The notes under the pieces: generated by a model
Seen by the model: the letters and a program-made list of their open reading frames with translations, nothing else
Databases searched by the model: none
What the model was told of the DNA's origin: nothing
Program-made: the position numbers and the translations under genes
Part shown: one piece after another, positions 26,849 to 34,982 of the stretch
Layout of the letters: the number at the start of each line of letters is the position of its first letter
Numbering within the stretch: position 1 is the stretch's first letter
NCBI RefSeq assembly: GCF_001029505.1
Contig: NZ_LEKH01000019.1
Location: 1 to 51,476 of the forward strand
Origin: Rubrobacter aplysinae
GTDB taxonomy: Bacteria; Actinomycetota; Rubrobacteria; Rubrobacterales; Rubrobacteraceae
Direction of reading: 5' to 3'
Length of the DNA: 51,476 nt

Positions 26849-28174
26849 CTACGCGCTGGCGGAGTCTACCCGGCCCGCGGAGGCGGCGCCGTTGGAGATC
26901 CAGTCAAATAGCCGCTGCTCCTGGCGGTAGAAGTCGTGGTCCGGGGAGTCGCCGTCCCGCACGGTCATCGGGGCCTTGAAGAAATGTCCGAACTGCTCCT
27001 GGACCCCGCCGGAGCCCCGCCTGCGGGCGAGGTCGGATAGCCTGGCGAGCTCTATTACGAGGGGGGCCGCCAGCACCGAGTCTCCGCAGAGGAAGTTGAC
27101 CTTGAGCTGCATCTGCTTGCCCAGAAAACCCGAGACGTCCACGTTGTCCCAGGCCTCCTTGTTGTCGCCGCGCGGCGGGTAGTAGTGGATCGAGACTATG
27201 TGGTTCTCGACCTCGTAGCCGAGCATGTGATCCAGCACAGACCCCTTGGTCGCGTTCTTGGAGGCCAGGGAGTCCGGGTCGTCCAGGATGTGCCCGTCGC
27301 CGTTTCCGAGCATGTTGGTCGAGTACCAGCCCTCGACGTGCAGCGCGCGCGAGCGCAGCGCCGGGGCGAGCACGGTCTTTAGCATGGTCTGGCCGGTCTT
27401 GCCGTCCTTGCCCGAGACCGGGACGTTCCTGAGCTCTGAGAGGCGTTTTATCGCGGGCACGTCGGCGGCGACGCTGGGGGTGAAGTTCACGTACGGCGCG
27501 CCCTCGCTGATCGCGGCGTAGGCGTAGAGCATCGCCGGACCTATCTCCGGCGCGTCGGCGTCCAGGCCGCTCTCGAAAGCGTCTATGGTGGAGAGGACCG
27601 GCGCGGATATGTCCGCCACCCTCTCCGTCGAGGCCAGGTTTACCAGCACCACCGAGTCCAGGCCGTTACGCTCCTTGAAGTCCCGGAGGTCGGCGCGGAT
27701 CGCCTCTACCTTCGCCCGGTGGCCGTCGGCGGCGACCACGTTCGAGCCGGCGGCGTTGCGGCAGAACTCGCTGTCGAAGGCGGCTGGCCAGGGCGTAACT
27801 CCCCCGAGCCTCTCCCGGATGGCCTCTAGCTGCCGGTAGTCCAGAACCCCGGCCCTCTCCGCCGCGGTTGCGAGATCGTCGCCCGAGAGATCCCAACCCC
27901 CGAAGACCAGATCCTCGTAAAGAGCCATCTCCTCCGTACCTTTGAGAGGCCGCGCCTCTCCGCCCTCGTCTCGTACGCTGGCCTCCGCCAGCGGCAGGCC
28001 CTCCGTCCCGGCGAGCCCGGCCTTCATGAGCTCCGTCCCGGCGACCGCCGTCGAGGCGACCGCCCCTCCGAGACCCACAACGGCCACGCCCAGCCCGCTC
28101 TTGTAGCGGCCCCCGCCGCTCTCCTCGCCGTTCCTTTCGCTGCTTTTTCCGCCGTTTGGCTGCCTCTGCTGCAA
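26849..28174 (-). CDS. ino1: Inositol-3-phosphate synthase, long type
   Basis: 441-residue NAD-dependent enzyme cyclising glucose-6-phosphate to inositol-3-phosphate. It has the dinucleotide motif GVAVVGLGGAVAST near the N-terminus, PYVNFTPS, GKDGKTGQTMLKTVLAPAL (phosphate/NAD-binding core) and the catalytic-lysine region KVNFLCGDS. It is longer than the roughly 360-residue mycobacterial type and resembles the long bacterial class. Start: a GTG at 28189 extends the frame by 5 codons but has no ribosome-binding site. The TTG at 28174 has GAGGAG at 7-bp spacing. First gene of the minus-strand operon, so it probably sets the scaffold. Confidence 0.9.
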   Translation of the reverse strand: MQQRQPNGGKSSERNGEESGGGRYKSGLGVAVVGLGGAVASTAVAGTELMKAGLAGTEGLPLAEASVRDEGGEARPLKGTEEMALYEDLVFGGWDLSGDDLATAAERAGVLDYRQLEAIRERLGGVTPWPAAFDSEFCRNAAGSNVVAADGHRAKVEAIRADLRDFKERNGLDSVVLVNLASTERVADISAPVLSTIDAFESGLDADAPEIGPAMLYAYAAISEGAPYVNFTPSVAADVPAIKRLSELRNVPVSGKDGKTGQTMLKTVLAPALRSRALHVEGWYSTNMLGNGDGHILDDPDSLASKNATKGSVLDHMLGYEVENHIVSIHYYPPRGDNKEAWDNVDVSGFLGKQMQLKVNFLCGDSVLAAPLVIELARLSDLARRRGSGGVQEQFGHFFKAPMTVRDGDSPDHDFYRQEQRLFDWISNGAASAGRVDSASA

Positions 28175-28210
28175 TTGATGGCTCCTCACCCGGGATCTGT
28201 ATCCCGGCTC

Positions 28211-28240
28211 CGGTACTTTTCGGTACTTTTCGGTACTTTC
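28211..28240. repeat. Three 10-bp direct repeats in the divergent promoter
   Basis: CGGTACTTTT occurs at 28211-28220 and 28221-28230, and with a final C at 28231-28240. The repeats lie 22-66 bp upstream of the possible ino1 starts. A 10-bp period places each copy on the same face of the helix, the layout of a cooperative operator, but it could also be slippage. Confidence 0.6.
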
Positions 28241-28608
28241 TCAGCCGAAGCTCTCGGCCGACGCCAGACTCTCTGGCTCCTGTCAAAGCGTTCCTGATTT
28301 CCCAACATCCCTCAACGGTACGAGCGAGCCGTAGTGTATCCGCCTCCTACGGCCTCGCTGTGTTAGCTAACATAGTTCCGGCCTTCTCCCGGCACGCCCT
28401 CGCGCTGAGAAACGCCCATGAAGATCCCGTGAGATATGCACCTTGAAGCCGGCGCGAAACTCGCACTGTCATAGCCATTACGGCCGCCCCGGCAGACCCG
28501 GTTACCCTGCGTCTGCCGGTTTTGATGTTCTCGAGGTTCTCGAGGTTCTTGATGCCGGAGGATCTCGTAGGTCCCACTCGTAGAACTCGTAGATTCCAAG
28601 GGGGTACG
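28241..28608. promoter_or_regulatory. Divergent control region with 9-bp tandem repeats
   Basis: Separates the minus-strand cyclitol operon from the plus-strand epimerases. It contains GTTCTCGAG twice in tandem plus a third diverged copy (28527-28553), and ACTCGTAGA twice (28576-28593). The plus-strand frame is open across these repeats back to 28522, but AAGGGGG just before the TTG at 28609 marks that as the start, so the repeats fall in the leader. No clear -10/-35 pair was identified. Confidence 0.45.
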
Positions 28609-29625
28609 TTGACGGATGCTCTGCCGGACCGAGGTTCCGGCTCCGCGGGGAGGGTGATGATTACGGGGGCCACGGGCTACGTGGGCTCGGCGGTCGCTGC
28701 CGCCCTGGACCGTGCCGGATACGAGGTCTGTGGCCTGGCCCGCTCGCGGGCCTCGGCGCAAGAGCTGCGGGGCAGGGGCTACGCGGCGTATCCCGGAGAT
28801 ATGAAGCGGCCCGGGGACCTCTCGCGGGCCATACTGGAGTCCGGTGCCGGCGCCGTCGTCCACGCCGCCACGACCGGAGACTCAGAAGCCGAAGAGGCCG
28901 ACAGGAACGCGGTCGAGGACGCTCTGCGGGCGCTGCGGGGCACGGGACGGACCTTCGTATACACCAGCGGCGGCTGGGTCATGGGCGAGACGCCGGGCTC
29001 GCCGCAGGACCCGCTCGCGGACGAGGAAACCCCGCCGGAGCCCGCGCCTTCCCTGCACTGGCGTCCGGCGGTCGAGCGATGGGTACTGGAGGCCGCTGCG
29101 AGCCACGGGGTGAGCACCTTCGTGGTCCGGCCCGCGCTGGTATACGGCGGGGGCGGGGGAGTGGTCGCGGAGCTCGTGCAGTCCGCCCGGGAGCGCGGCT
29201 CGGCACGGTACGTGGTGGGAGACGCGCCGGGCTCGGGCCCCCTGTGGACGCTGGTCCACAGGGGGCCCGACCTCGGCGACCTCTACGCCCGTATCCTGGC
29301 TCGCGCCGAGCCTGATGGGACCGGCGGGTCTCTCGGGACCCTCGTGGTCGCCGCCGGCACGAGCCCCGTGCCGGTGCGTGAGATCGCCGCCGAGGCAAGC
29401 CTGCTATACGGTTCGGGAGATCCCCCACAGCCCCTACCCCTCTCCGAGGCGCGCCGCGAGCTTGGCGTCTACGCGGACTCCCTGGTCCTCAGCCAGCGGC
29501 TCTCGGGCGCCCGCGCCCGCCGACTCTTCTGTTGGGAGCCCTCCGGCCCTCCGGTCCTCGAGGAGCTTGCCACCGGCTCCTACGCCCCTCCGGGCTCCTC
29601 AGAGGGTAACGGCGGTGTCAGATGA
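28609..29625 (+). CDS. Atypical SDR/NAD-dependent epimerase family protein
   Basis: 338 residues. A Rossmann motif VMITGATGYVGSAVAAAL lies near residue 18, and VYTSGGWVMGET stands where extended SDRs have the catalytic Ser/Thr. The Tyr-x3-Lys site is missing: the aligned region reads LHWRPAVERWV. It therefore probably belongs to the atypical SDRs and may bind NAD(P) without classical epimerase chemistry. The TTG start has AAGGGGG 4-5 bp upstream. The stop overlaps the next SDR gene as ATGA, so the two may act together. Confidence 0.78.
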   Translation: MTDALPDRGSGSAGRVMITGATGYVGSAVAAALDRAGYEVCGLARSRASAQELRGRGYAAYPGDMKRPGDLSRAILESGAGAVVHAATTGDSEAEEADRNAVEDALRALRGTGRTFVYTSGGWVMGETPGSPQDPLADEETPPEPAPSLHWRPAVERWVLEAAASHGVSTFVVRPALVYGGGGGVVAELVQSARERGSARYVVGDAPGSGPLWTLVHRGPDLGDLYARILARAEPDGTGGSLGTLVVAAGTSPVPVREIAAEASLLYGSGDPPQPLPLSEARRELGVYADSLVLSQRLSGARARRLFCWEPSGPPVLEELATGSYAPPGSSEGNGGVR

Positions 29626-30704
29626 GGCTCCTGGTGCTCGGCGGCACCGGGTTTCTCGGCTATCACGCGGTCACCGCCGCCATAAGCGAAGGTCACGAGG
29701 TGTCGGTCTTTACCAGGGGAGGCGAGGCCCCGGCCGACGGAGTAGAGATGCTCTACGGCGACCGCCACGGCGACCTCTCTGCCCTGCGAGATAGGGAATG
29801 TAGGGAATGGGACGCCGTGCTCGACACCTTCTCCGACCCGGAAGCCGTCGCCGAGACCGCCCGGCTTTTCTCCGGCTCCGCCGGGGCTTACGGCTTCGTC
29901 TCCGGCATTACCAACTATCACCCGCACGGCCCGCGGGTAGTGGACGAGGAGTCCCCTTTGAGGGTATCCGGCGACGCCCCGTCCGAGGACCCGCTCCAGG
30001 AGAGGGGCCTGGCAAAGCTCGGGTGCGAGAGCGCGGTGCTCCGGGAGTTCTCCGGAGAGACCTTTATCGTACGGCCGGGGATAATGGTCGGCCCCCGGGA
30101 CCCGACCGACCGCTTTAGCTGGTGGCCCGCGAGGTTTGCCCGGGCGTTTGGGCTGTCGGGACTTGCGGGGACCGGGGCTGGGCCCGCTAACGTACACGAG
30201 GTGCTCGCGCCCGGGGACCCGAACCGTCCCGTACAGTTTACCGACGCCCGGGATCTCGCCCTGTGGATGGTCCGGATGCTCGCCTCCGGGACGGGGGGAA
30301 TCTACAACGCCGTCGGGCCGGGCCGCCGCGAGCCCATCTCCGAGGTCCTGGATACCTGCCGCCGGGCCGCGGCCGAGCTGGCAGAGTCTGAATCTGCTGT
30401 CCCGGCGGCCACCGCCTATCCGCGTCCGACCTGGGTGGATGAGACCTTTCTGGCGCACCATCTCGAAGACGTTACAGAGGAGAAGCGCCCCCTATGGTTT
30501 CCGGAGCCCCAGATACCGTTCGACGAGGTCGACTCCTCCCGCGCCATAGACGCCGGCCTGTGCTTCAGACCCACCGTAGAGACCGCCCGCGACACCTTGA
30601 GATGGCTCGGACCCCGCGCCCAGGACCCCTCGAACCTCGCGGCCGGCCTGACTTACCATCGTGAGCGCGATCTCCTCCGAGCGTGGCACGGAGTCGGGCC
30701 GTGA
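29622..30704 (+). CDS. Second NAD-dependent epimerase/dehydratase family protein
   Basis: 360 residues. The N-terminus LLVLGGTGFLGYHAV is a clear nucleotide-binding motif, and FTRG at about 30 follows strand 2. FVSGITNYHP occupies the active Ser region. Where relatives have Tyr-Gly-x2-Lys it reads ERGLAKLGCES, keeping Lys but not Tyr. The C-terminal half contains RPGIMVGPRDPTDR and VQFTDARDLALWMV, typical of this family. ATGA overlap with the preceding SDR. Substrate unknown; probably a nucleotide sugar or cyclitol derivative. Confidence 0.8.
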   Translation: MRLLVLGGTGFLGYHAVTAAISEGHEVSVFTRGGEAPADGVEMLYGDRHGDLSALRDRECREWDAVLDTFSDPEAVAETARLFSGSAGAYGFVSGITNYHPHGPRVVDEESPLRVSGDAPSEDPLQERGLAKLGCESAVLREFSGETFIVRPGIMVGPRDPTDRFSWWPARFARAFGLSGLAGTGAGPANVHEVLAPGDPNRPVQFTDARDLALWMVRMLASGTGGIYNAVGPGRREPISEVLDTCRRAAAELAESESAVPAATAYPRPTWVDETFLAHHLEDVTEEKRPLWFPEPQIPFDEVDSSRAIDAGLCFRPTVETARDTLRWLGPRAQDPSNLAAGLTYHRERDLLRAWHGVGP

Positions 30705-30816
30705 TCCAGGTCTCGCCGGCAAAACACACAAGACACACAAGAACCCGCCCCGATAATACGAGACACTGGTCCAGCACGAAATCAACGCATAATACAGTAC
30801 AGGCTGGGGCTATCTT
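30705..30816. promoter_or_regulatory. Probable promoter of the GalE-like gene
   Basis: 112-bp gap. It contains CACACAAGA twice in tandem (30725-30742) and a GCATAATAC (30787-30795) whose CATAAT is a plausible -10 about 20 bp before the TTG start. A GATAATAC lies at 30752-30759. No TTGACA-like -35 is evident. Confidence 0.35.
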
Positions 30817-31710
30817 TTGATACTGGTCACCGGTGGGGCGGGGTTCATCGGGTCTCGACTGGTATCCGCGTTAGTGGCGGATGGTCTGGAGGTTGCGGTG
30901 CTGGACGATTTGTCCGGCGGTAGTGCCGCAAGCCTGCCTGCTGGGGTCCGGTTTCTGGAGGCGGACGTGGCGGACCCCGGGGTAATCGGCGAGATTGAGC
31001 GCCTCTCTCCGTGGGCCGTGGTACACGCCGCCGCCCAGATCAGCGTCCCCGCCTCCGTGGCAGACCCCGGGCGCGACCGGGCGGTAAACGTCGAAGGTAC
31101 GGAGAACGTGATCTCGGGTGCCATAGCGGCCGGTTCCGGGAGGTTCGTGTTCCTCTCTTCCGGTGGCGCCGTATATGGAGAAGCCGATGGCGCGACGGAG
31201 CTCACGCTGCCGGACCCCACGAGCTACTACGGGGCGCACAAGTACCTCGCCGAGCGGTACGTCGGTCTCAGCGGTCTCTCGTTCGCCATAGCCCGGCTCG
31301 CGAACGTTTACGGAGCGGGACAACGCTCCGACCTCGAAGGCGGGGTAGTATCCATATTCTTGGAACGTCTGCTGTGCGGCTCCCCGGTAACCATCTACGG
31401 CACGGGCCTACAGTCCCGGGACTTCGTGTACGTGGGCGACGTTGTAGACGCACTCCTCACCATGCTCGGGAGCCGCTCAGAAGGAACCTGGAACGTCGGC
31501 ACCGGAGCCTCGACCACCCTCCTCGGCCTCCTGCAAAGCCTCCAGGACGAGCTCGGTACCGGGATCTCGCCTCACCACGCCCCGCCTCGCCCCGGAGACG
31601 TGCGGGGATCCCGCCTGCATGTAGACCGTATCCTGGAAGACCTCAGCTGGAAACCCCGCCACAGCCTGCCCGAGGGACTCAGGGAGACCATCCGGGAATC
31701 CAGGAGGTAA
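30817..31710 (+). CDS. galE: GalE-like UDP-sugar 4-epimerase
   Basis: 297-residue extended SDR. It has ILVTGGAGFIGSRLV at the N-terminus, FLSSGGAVYG with the catalytic Ser, and a complete SYYGAHKYLAERY (Tyr-x3-Lys). RLANVYGAGQ and QSRDFVYVGDVVDAL are standard. It probably interconverts UDP-glucose and UDP-galactose or their N-acetyl forms. It is shorter than E. coli GalE (338) but normal for actinobacterial homologues. It lies 112 bp after the atypical SDR pair with its own likely promoter and could supply the donor sugar for the GT4 gene (inference). TTG start. Confidence 0.85.
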   Translation: MILVTGGAGFIGSRLVSALVADGLEVAVLDDLSGGSAASLPAGVRFLEADVADPGVIGEIERLSPWAVVHAAAQISVPASVADPGRDRAVNVEGTENVISGAIAAGSGRFVFLSSGGAVYGEADGATELTLPDPTSYYGAHKYLAERYVGLSGLSFAIARLANVYGAGQRSDLEGGVVSIFLERLLCGSPVTIYGTGLQSRDFVYVGDVVDALLTMLGSRSEGTWNVGTGASTTLLGLLQSLQDELGTGISPHHAPPRPGDVRGSRLHVDRILEDLSWKPRHSLPEGLRETIRESRR

Positions 31711-31865
31711 TAACGCATAATACTAAAAAGCTGTACGGAAGTGGTGCCTGGATCGTCTGGGGGATAGTATGATCTGGAGCATAGTCTTATAATTACGGGT
31801 GGTGTCTTGATTATCTCACTGGTACATACCGGCACATCCGGAGCATCCGAAGTAGGGGAGTGATC
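31711..31865 (+). promoter_or_regulatory. Promoter region of the SPFH gene pair
   Basis: A consensus TATAAT lies at 31788-31793, about 70 bp upstream of the SPFH start, without a recognisable -35. A second candidate, GCATAATAC (31715-31723), lies just past the galE stop. AGGGGAG before the ATG is the ribosome-binding site. Confidence 0.4.
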
Positions 31866-33635
31866 ATGTCCGAGGTGCGTAGGCGGGCGCAGGATGCGGT
31901 GGAGGAGTTGACGCAGGATGGTGAAATAGAGGAGTTCAGTGTAAACGAGTCTGACTTTCTGTCCGTCAGGGAGCGCGGCGGGGCGGCCGGTACCCGGATA
32001 GAGCAGAGCCCGGCGAAGCTGTCCGAGGCGTCTGAGATCGCGAACCGGAGCTTCCCGGAGCGGGGTCCCTCGGGACAGTTTACCAACGTGGTGTACCCGG
32101 TGGTGATACCCGAGCGCCAGTCTCTTTTCTGGAGGGTGTTGCCCATAGGGCTGCTCGTCGTGTTCGTCGTGGTCGGCGTCCTGTCGGTCGGGCTCGGTGC
32201 CGTACCCGGGGTTGGAGGGTTGGCCCTGGCGGTTGCCGGGCCTCATCTATGGCTTCTCTTCGCCCTTCTGGCGCTGTTCTCGTGGTGGAGGCAGAGCGTG
32301 GTAATGGTGCCTGACGGATGTCAGGCTCTGATCACGCGCTTCGGCAGGCTTGAGGATACCGTGGGTGCGGGACGTATCTTACTGTTTAACCCCTGGAAGC
32401 AGGTTGGCTACATAGTAAACACCGTCCGGGAGTACCCCTACAACGCGCCGATCCGGGAGGCCCCGACCTCCGGCAGGGTCAACGCTTCCGTGGATCTTTT
32501 TCTCCAGTTCCGCATCGAGCAGCCTGCGGAGTTCGTGTTCACCCTTGGTGGGGTCAAGGGCTTCTCCGACAAGCTGGAGAACGCCATAAGCGAGGTTACC
32601 CGGGCTCTCATCTACGAGCAGCGCGCCGAGGATATCTACGATCTCGTTGGTGAGGATACGGACAACTTCATGGGGTCTCTCAACGACCAGTTCCTGCCCG
32701 CCGTGCGGTTCACGAACGCGAACATCACCCACGCCGAGCCTTCGAGCAAGGAGTATAGGATAGACCTCGCCTCCCCGGAGATGGTCCGGGTCGCAAAGGA
32801 GGCGTACACGTATCAGTACGAGCTCAGGCTCCGCAAGGAGCAGGACGAGGGTGAGCTGAACAAGGAGCTCGCCGAGCTCCGCAAGACGCTCTCCGAGATA
32901 ACCGCCGATATAGCCGCTTACCAGGCTCAGATGGACACCGCCCGCGAGCGGGAGACCAACGGCGCGGAGGCCCGGGCCCGTCAGCGGCTGGTCGAGGCCG
33001 AGAGTGAGGCGAACGCGAACGCGGCTCTGCTAGAGGCCCAGGCCCTGGACATCCGGGCCGTATCCAGCGCCGGCGCGCCGGAGATACTGGAGTACCGTTT
33101 CCAGCGCGAGGTGCTCGACAAGCTGGAGTCAGTCGCACAGCGGCTGCCCCGGGTGGTCCAGCTAGGCGAACAGGGCGGCGACGGCAACGTGGACTTCCTG
33201 GAGATAGCTCGGCGCATGATCGGCACCCGCGAGGAGCCGCTGTACTCCGAGGAGGACATGGAAGGCCTGCGCAGGAGAATCGAGGAGATCCAAACCCGTA
33301 TCGAGGAGCGCCAGCAGGAGATACAAAGCCTCTCAACCGCTCACGCCGATGACGCCGATGAAGCTCCCCAAGAAGACGATGCCGGAGGCGGAGATGAGGA
33401 TAGGGTAGAGGAGATCCGACGCTCCGTCACCGACGAAGCCGTAAAGGAACGTGTAGAGCGAATCGGCGACGACAAAAATCATACCCATAATACAAGTAAT
33501 GCAGACGGTACTGGCACCGACAGCACTGAAAGCACTAACAGACCTAACGGGCCTGAGAAACCCGAGGATTCCAGAGGTAACTCTAGTAGTTCCGGTAGTG
33601 GATCCAACAACTCCGTCGACGGTGGGGAGGACTAG
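31866..33635 (+). CDS. Membrane-anchored SPFH/Band 7 protein A
   Basis: 589 residues. A soluble N-terminal region (1-90) ends in VVYPVVIPERQ. Two hydrophobic segments follow (about 91-111 and 117-140), then the SPFH domain (VVMVPDGCQALITRFGRLEDTVGAGRILLFNPW onward, to about 320), and a long charged coiled coil (320-430, rich in Glu, Arg, Ala). The tail is low-complexity Asn/Ser/Gly/Asp. SPFH proteins oligomerise into membrane cages (flotillin, HflKC, prohibitin). I choose the ATG at 31866, not the GTG 6 bp earlier, because AGGGGAG is 6 bp upstream. It is followed without a gap by a second SPFH gene. Confidence 0.83.
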   Translation: MSEVRRRAQDAVEELTQDGEIEEFSVNESDFLSVRERGGAAGTRIEQSPAKLSEASEIANRSFPERGPSGQFTNVVYPVVIPERQSLFWRVLPIGLLVVFVVVGVLSVGLGAVPGVGGLALAVAGPHLWLLFALLALFSWWRQSVVMVPDGCQALITRFGRLEDTVGAGRILLFNPWKQVGYIVNTVREYPYNAPIREAPTSGRVNASVDLFLQFRIEQPAEFVFTLGGVKGFSDKLENAISEVTRALIYEQRAEDIYDLVGEDTDNFMGSLNDQFLPAVRFTNANITHAEPSSKEYRIDLASPEMVRVAKEAYTYQYELRLRKEQDEGELNKELAELRKTLSEITADIAAYQAQMDTARERETNGAEARARQRLVEAESEANANAALLEAQALDIRAVSSAGAPEILEYRFQREVLDKLESVAQRLPRVVQLGEQGGDGNVDFLEIARRMIGTREEPLYSEEDMEGLRRRIEEIQTRIEERQQEIQSLSTAHADDADEAPQEDDAGGGDEDRVEEIRRSVTDEAVKERVERIGDDKNHTHNTSNADGTGTDSTESTNRPNGPEKPEDSRGNSSSSGSGSNNSVDGGED

Positions 33636-34982
33636 ATGTCAGACTCCGGTGGTTCTGTTGGTACCCGGGACTTCTCGAAAATAAAGGAGGAGGTTGCGTC
33701 GTGGTCCGGGGTGAGGCGGTATCTGAGGGGTGGTGATGAGGGGTACATAGTCCCGGTTGTGATACCGAAGGACCGCGGTCGGTATGGATGGCTGCTGCCA
33801 CTCGGGTTCTCGCTTTATCTCTTTGGCGCCGCTCTGTTTGTCGGTGTTATTGCCCTCTCGGGGCTTGCGGCCAGCGCCGGGGTTCTTCTGCTTGCGATAT
33901 CCGCCCTGTGGCTGTGGCGGGGGTCGATAGTCGAGATCGAGCAGGGCACCAGTGGGGTTCTTTCGAGATACGGGGCGATAGTGGGTACGCTTGAGCCCGG
34001 GCGTCACTATCTGTGGAGGCCGTGGGACAAGGTCGAGGCGGTGGTTGACACGGCGACCGAGATTCCGTATCTGGCCCCGGTCGCCGTGTGCCCGACGAGA
34101 GAGAACGTGCCGCTAAAATCGATAGAGTTCTTCCTCAAGTTCCGTATAACGGACCCGGTAGCTTTCGTGCGCAGCATCGGAGCCTCTAACTTCGACATGG
34201 TGCTCTCAAGCGCCGTTCAGGATGCCATAAGGCGCCGTAGCCGGCGGGTAGAGACCGAGCGCGCGTACGACCTGCGCGGCAGCGACGTAGGAGATATGCA
34301 GGAGTATCTGAACCGTCAGCTGGAGAGCTACGGTGTAAGGATACTCGGCGCGAACATCCCGGATGTTCAGCTGCCGGACCAGTACCAGCAACACCTCGCA
34401 ACGCGGGAGCGCGTCGCCAAGGAGCTTGCCGCCTACGAGCGTGAGTGGGAGCTTACCCGAAAGCGCCGGATAGACCGGGTGCTAATGGAGATAGAGCGCT
34501 CGAAAAAGGAACGGGACGCCCGGCTGATAGAGGTAAACGAGGCAAGGAACAAGGCCCGTCAGGACGTCGCCAGGATGCTCGAGGAGCGTGAGACGGAGGC
34601 GCAGCGTGTCAGGCTTGAGATAGAGACCAGGGGGAGATCCTCGCTCACGGAGGCTGAAAACGAGGCCCGGGAGCTCAAGTATCTCGGCCAATCCCACCGG
34701 GATAACCGGGCTATTGTGCAGTACGAGCTCGCCCTGCGGAGAGTGGAGGTCGGCGAGAAGCTACTGCGTGGAGCCCCGAGGCCCGTGGTCGTCCGCGGAG
34801 AGGGGAGTGAGCAGTCCGCTCTGTCCACCATGATCATGGCCCGTCTGATACCAGAGCTGTCAGGTGATTTAGGTGGCGGTGCTGAGGAGCCCAACGGACA
34901 CCCTCGTCAAGGTAAAGGAGATCCTAGGAGCCGCGCCGGGGATGCCCTGGACTCGGTAACAGGTGTAGAGAGAGGAGACTAG
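33636..34982 (+). CDS. Membrane-anchored SPFH/Band 7 protein B
   Basis: 448 residues with the same architecture as its neighbour. A short N-terminus with YIVPVVIPKDRG shares the PVVIP element; two hydrophobic segments follow at about 51-73 and 76-95. The SPFH domain begins SIVEIEQGTSGVLSRYGAIVGTLEPGRHYLW, and a highly charged coiled coil (about 255-340) follows. The ATG abuts the TAG of gene A, with GGAGG inside the end of that gene. The paired layout, like HflK/HflC, suggests a hetero-oligomer. No protease or NfeD-type partner gene is adjacent. Confidence 0.83.
   Translation: MSDSGGSVGTRDFSKIKEEVASWSGVRRYLRGGDEGYIVPVVIPKDRGRYGWLLPLGFSLYLFGAALFVGVIALSGLAASAGVLLLAISALWLWRGSIVEIEQGTSGVLSRYGAIVGTLEPGRHYLWRPWDKVEAVVDTATEIPYLAPVAVCPTRENVPLKSIEFFLKFRITDPVAFVRSIGASNFDMVLSSAVQDAIRRRSRRVETERAYDLRGSDVGDMQEYLNRQLESYGVRILGANIPDVQLPDQYQQHLATRERVAKELAAYEREWELTRKRRIDRVLMEIERSKKERDARLIEVNEARNKARQDVARMLEERETEAQRVRLEIETRGRSSLTEAENEARELKYLGQSHRDNRAIVQYELALRRVEVGEKLLRGAPRPVVVRGEGSEQSALSTMIMARLIPELSGDLGGGAEEPNGHPRQGKGDPRSRAGDALDSVTGVERGD

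Noticed and set aside
18098-28174. Mycothiol biosynthesis operon
   Set aside because: The GT4, PIG-L and inositol phosphate synthase genes fit, but no MshC-type cysteine ligase or MshD acetyltransferase is in the window, and YcaO, Gfo/Idh, TIM-barrel and methyltransferase genes are not part of mycothiol synthesis.
28211-28593. CRISPR-like array
   Set aside because: Repeat units are 9-10 bp and directly abutting, with no spacers and no cas genes.
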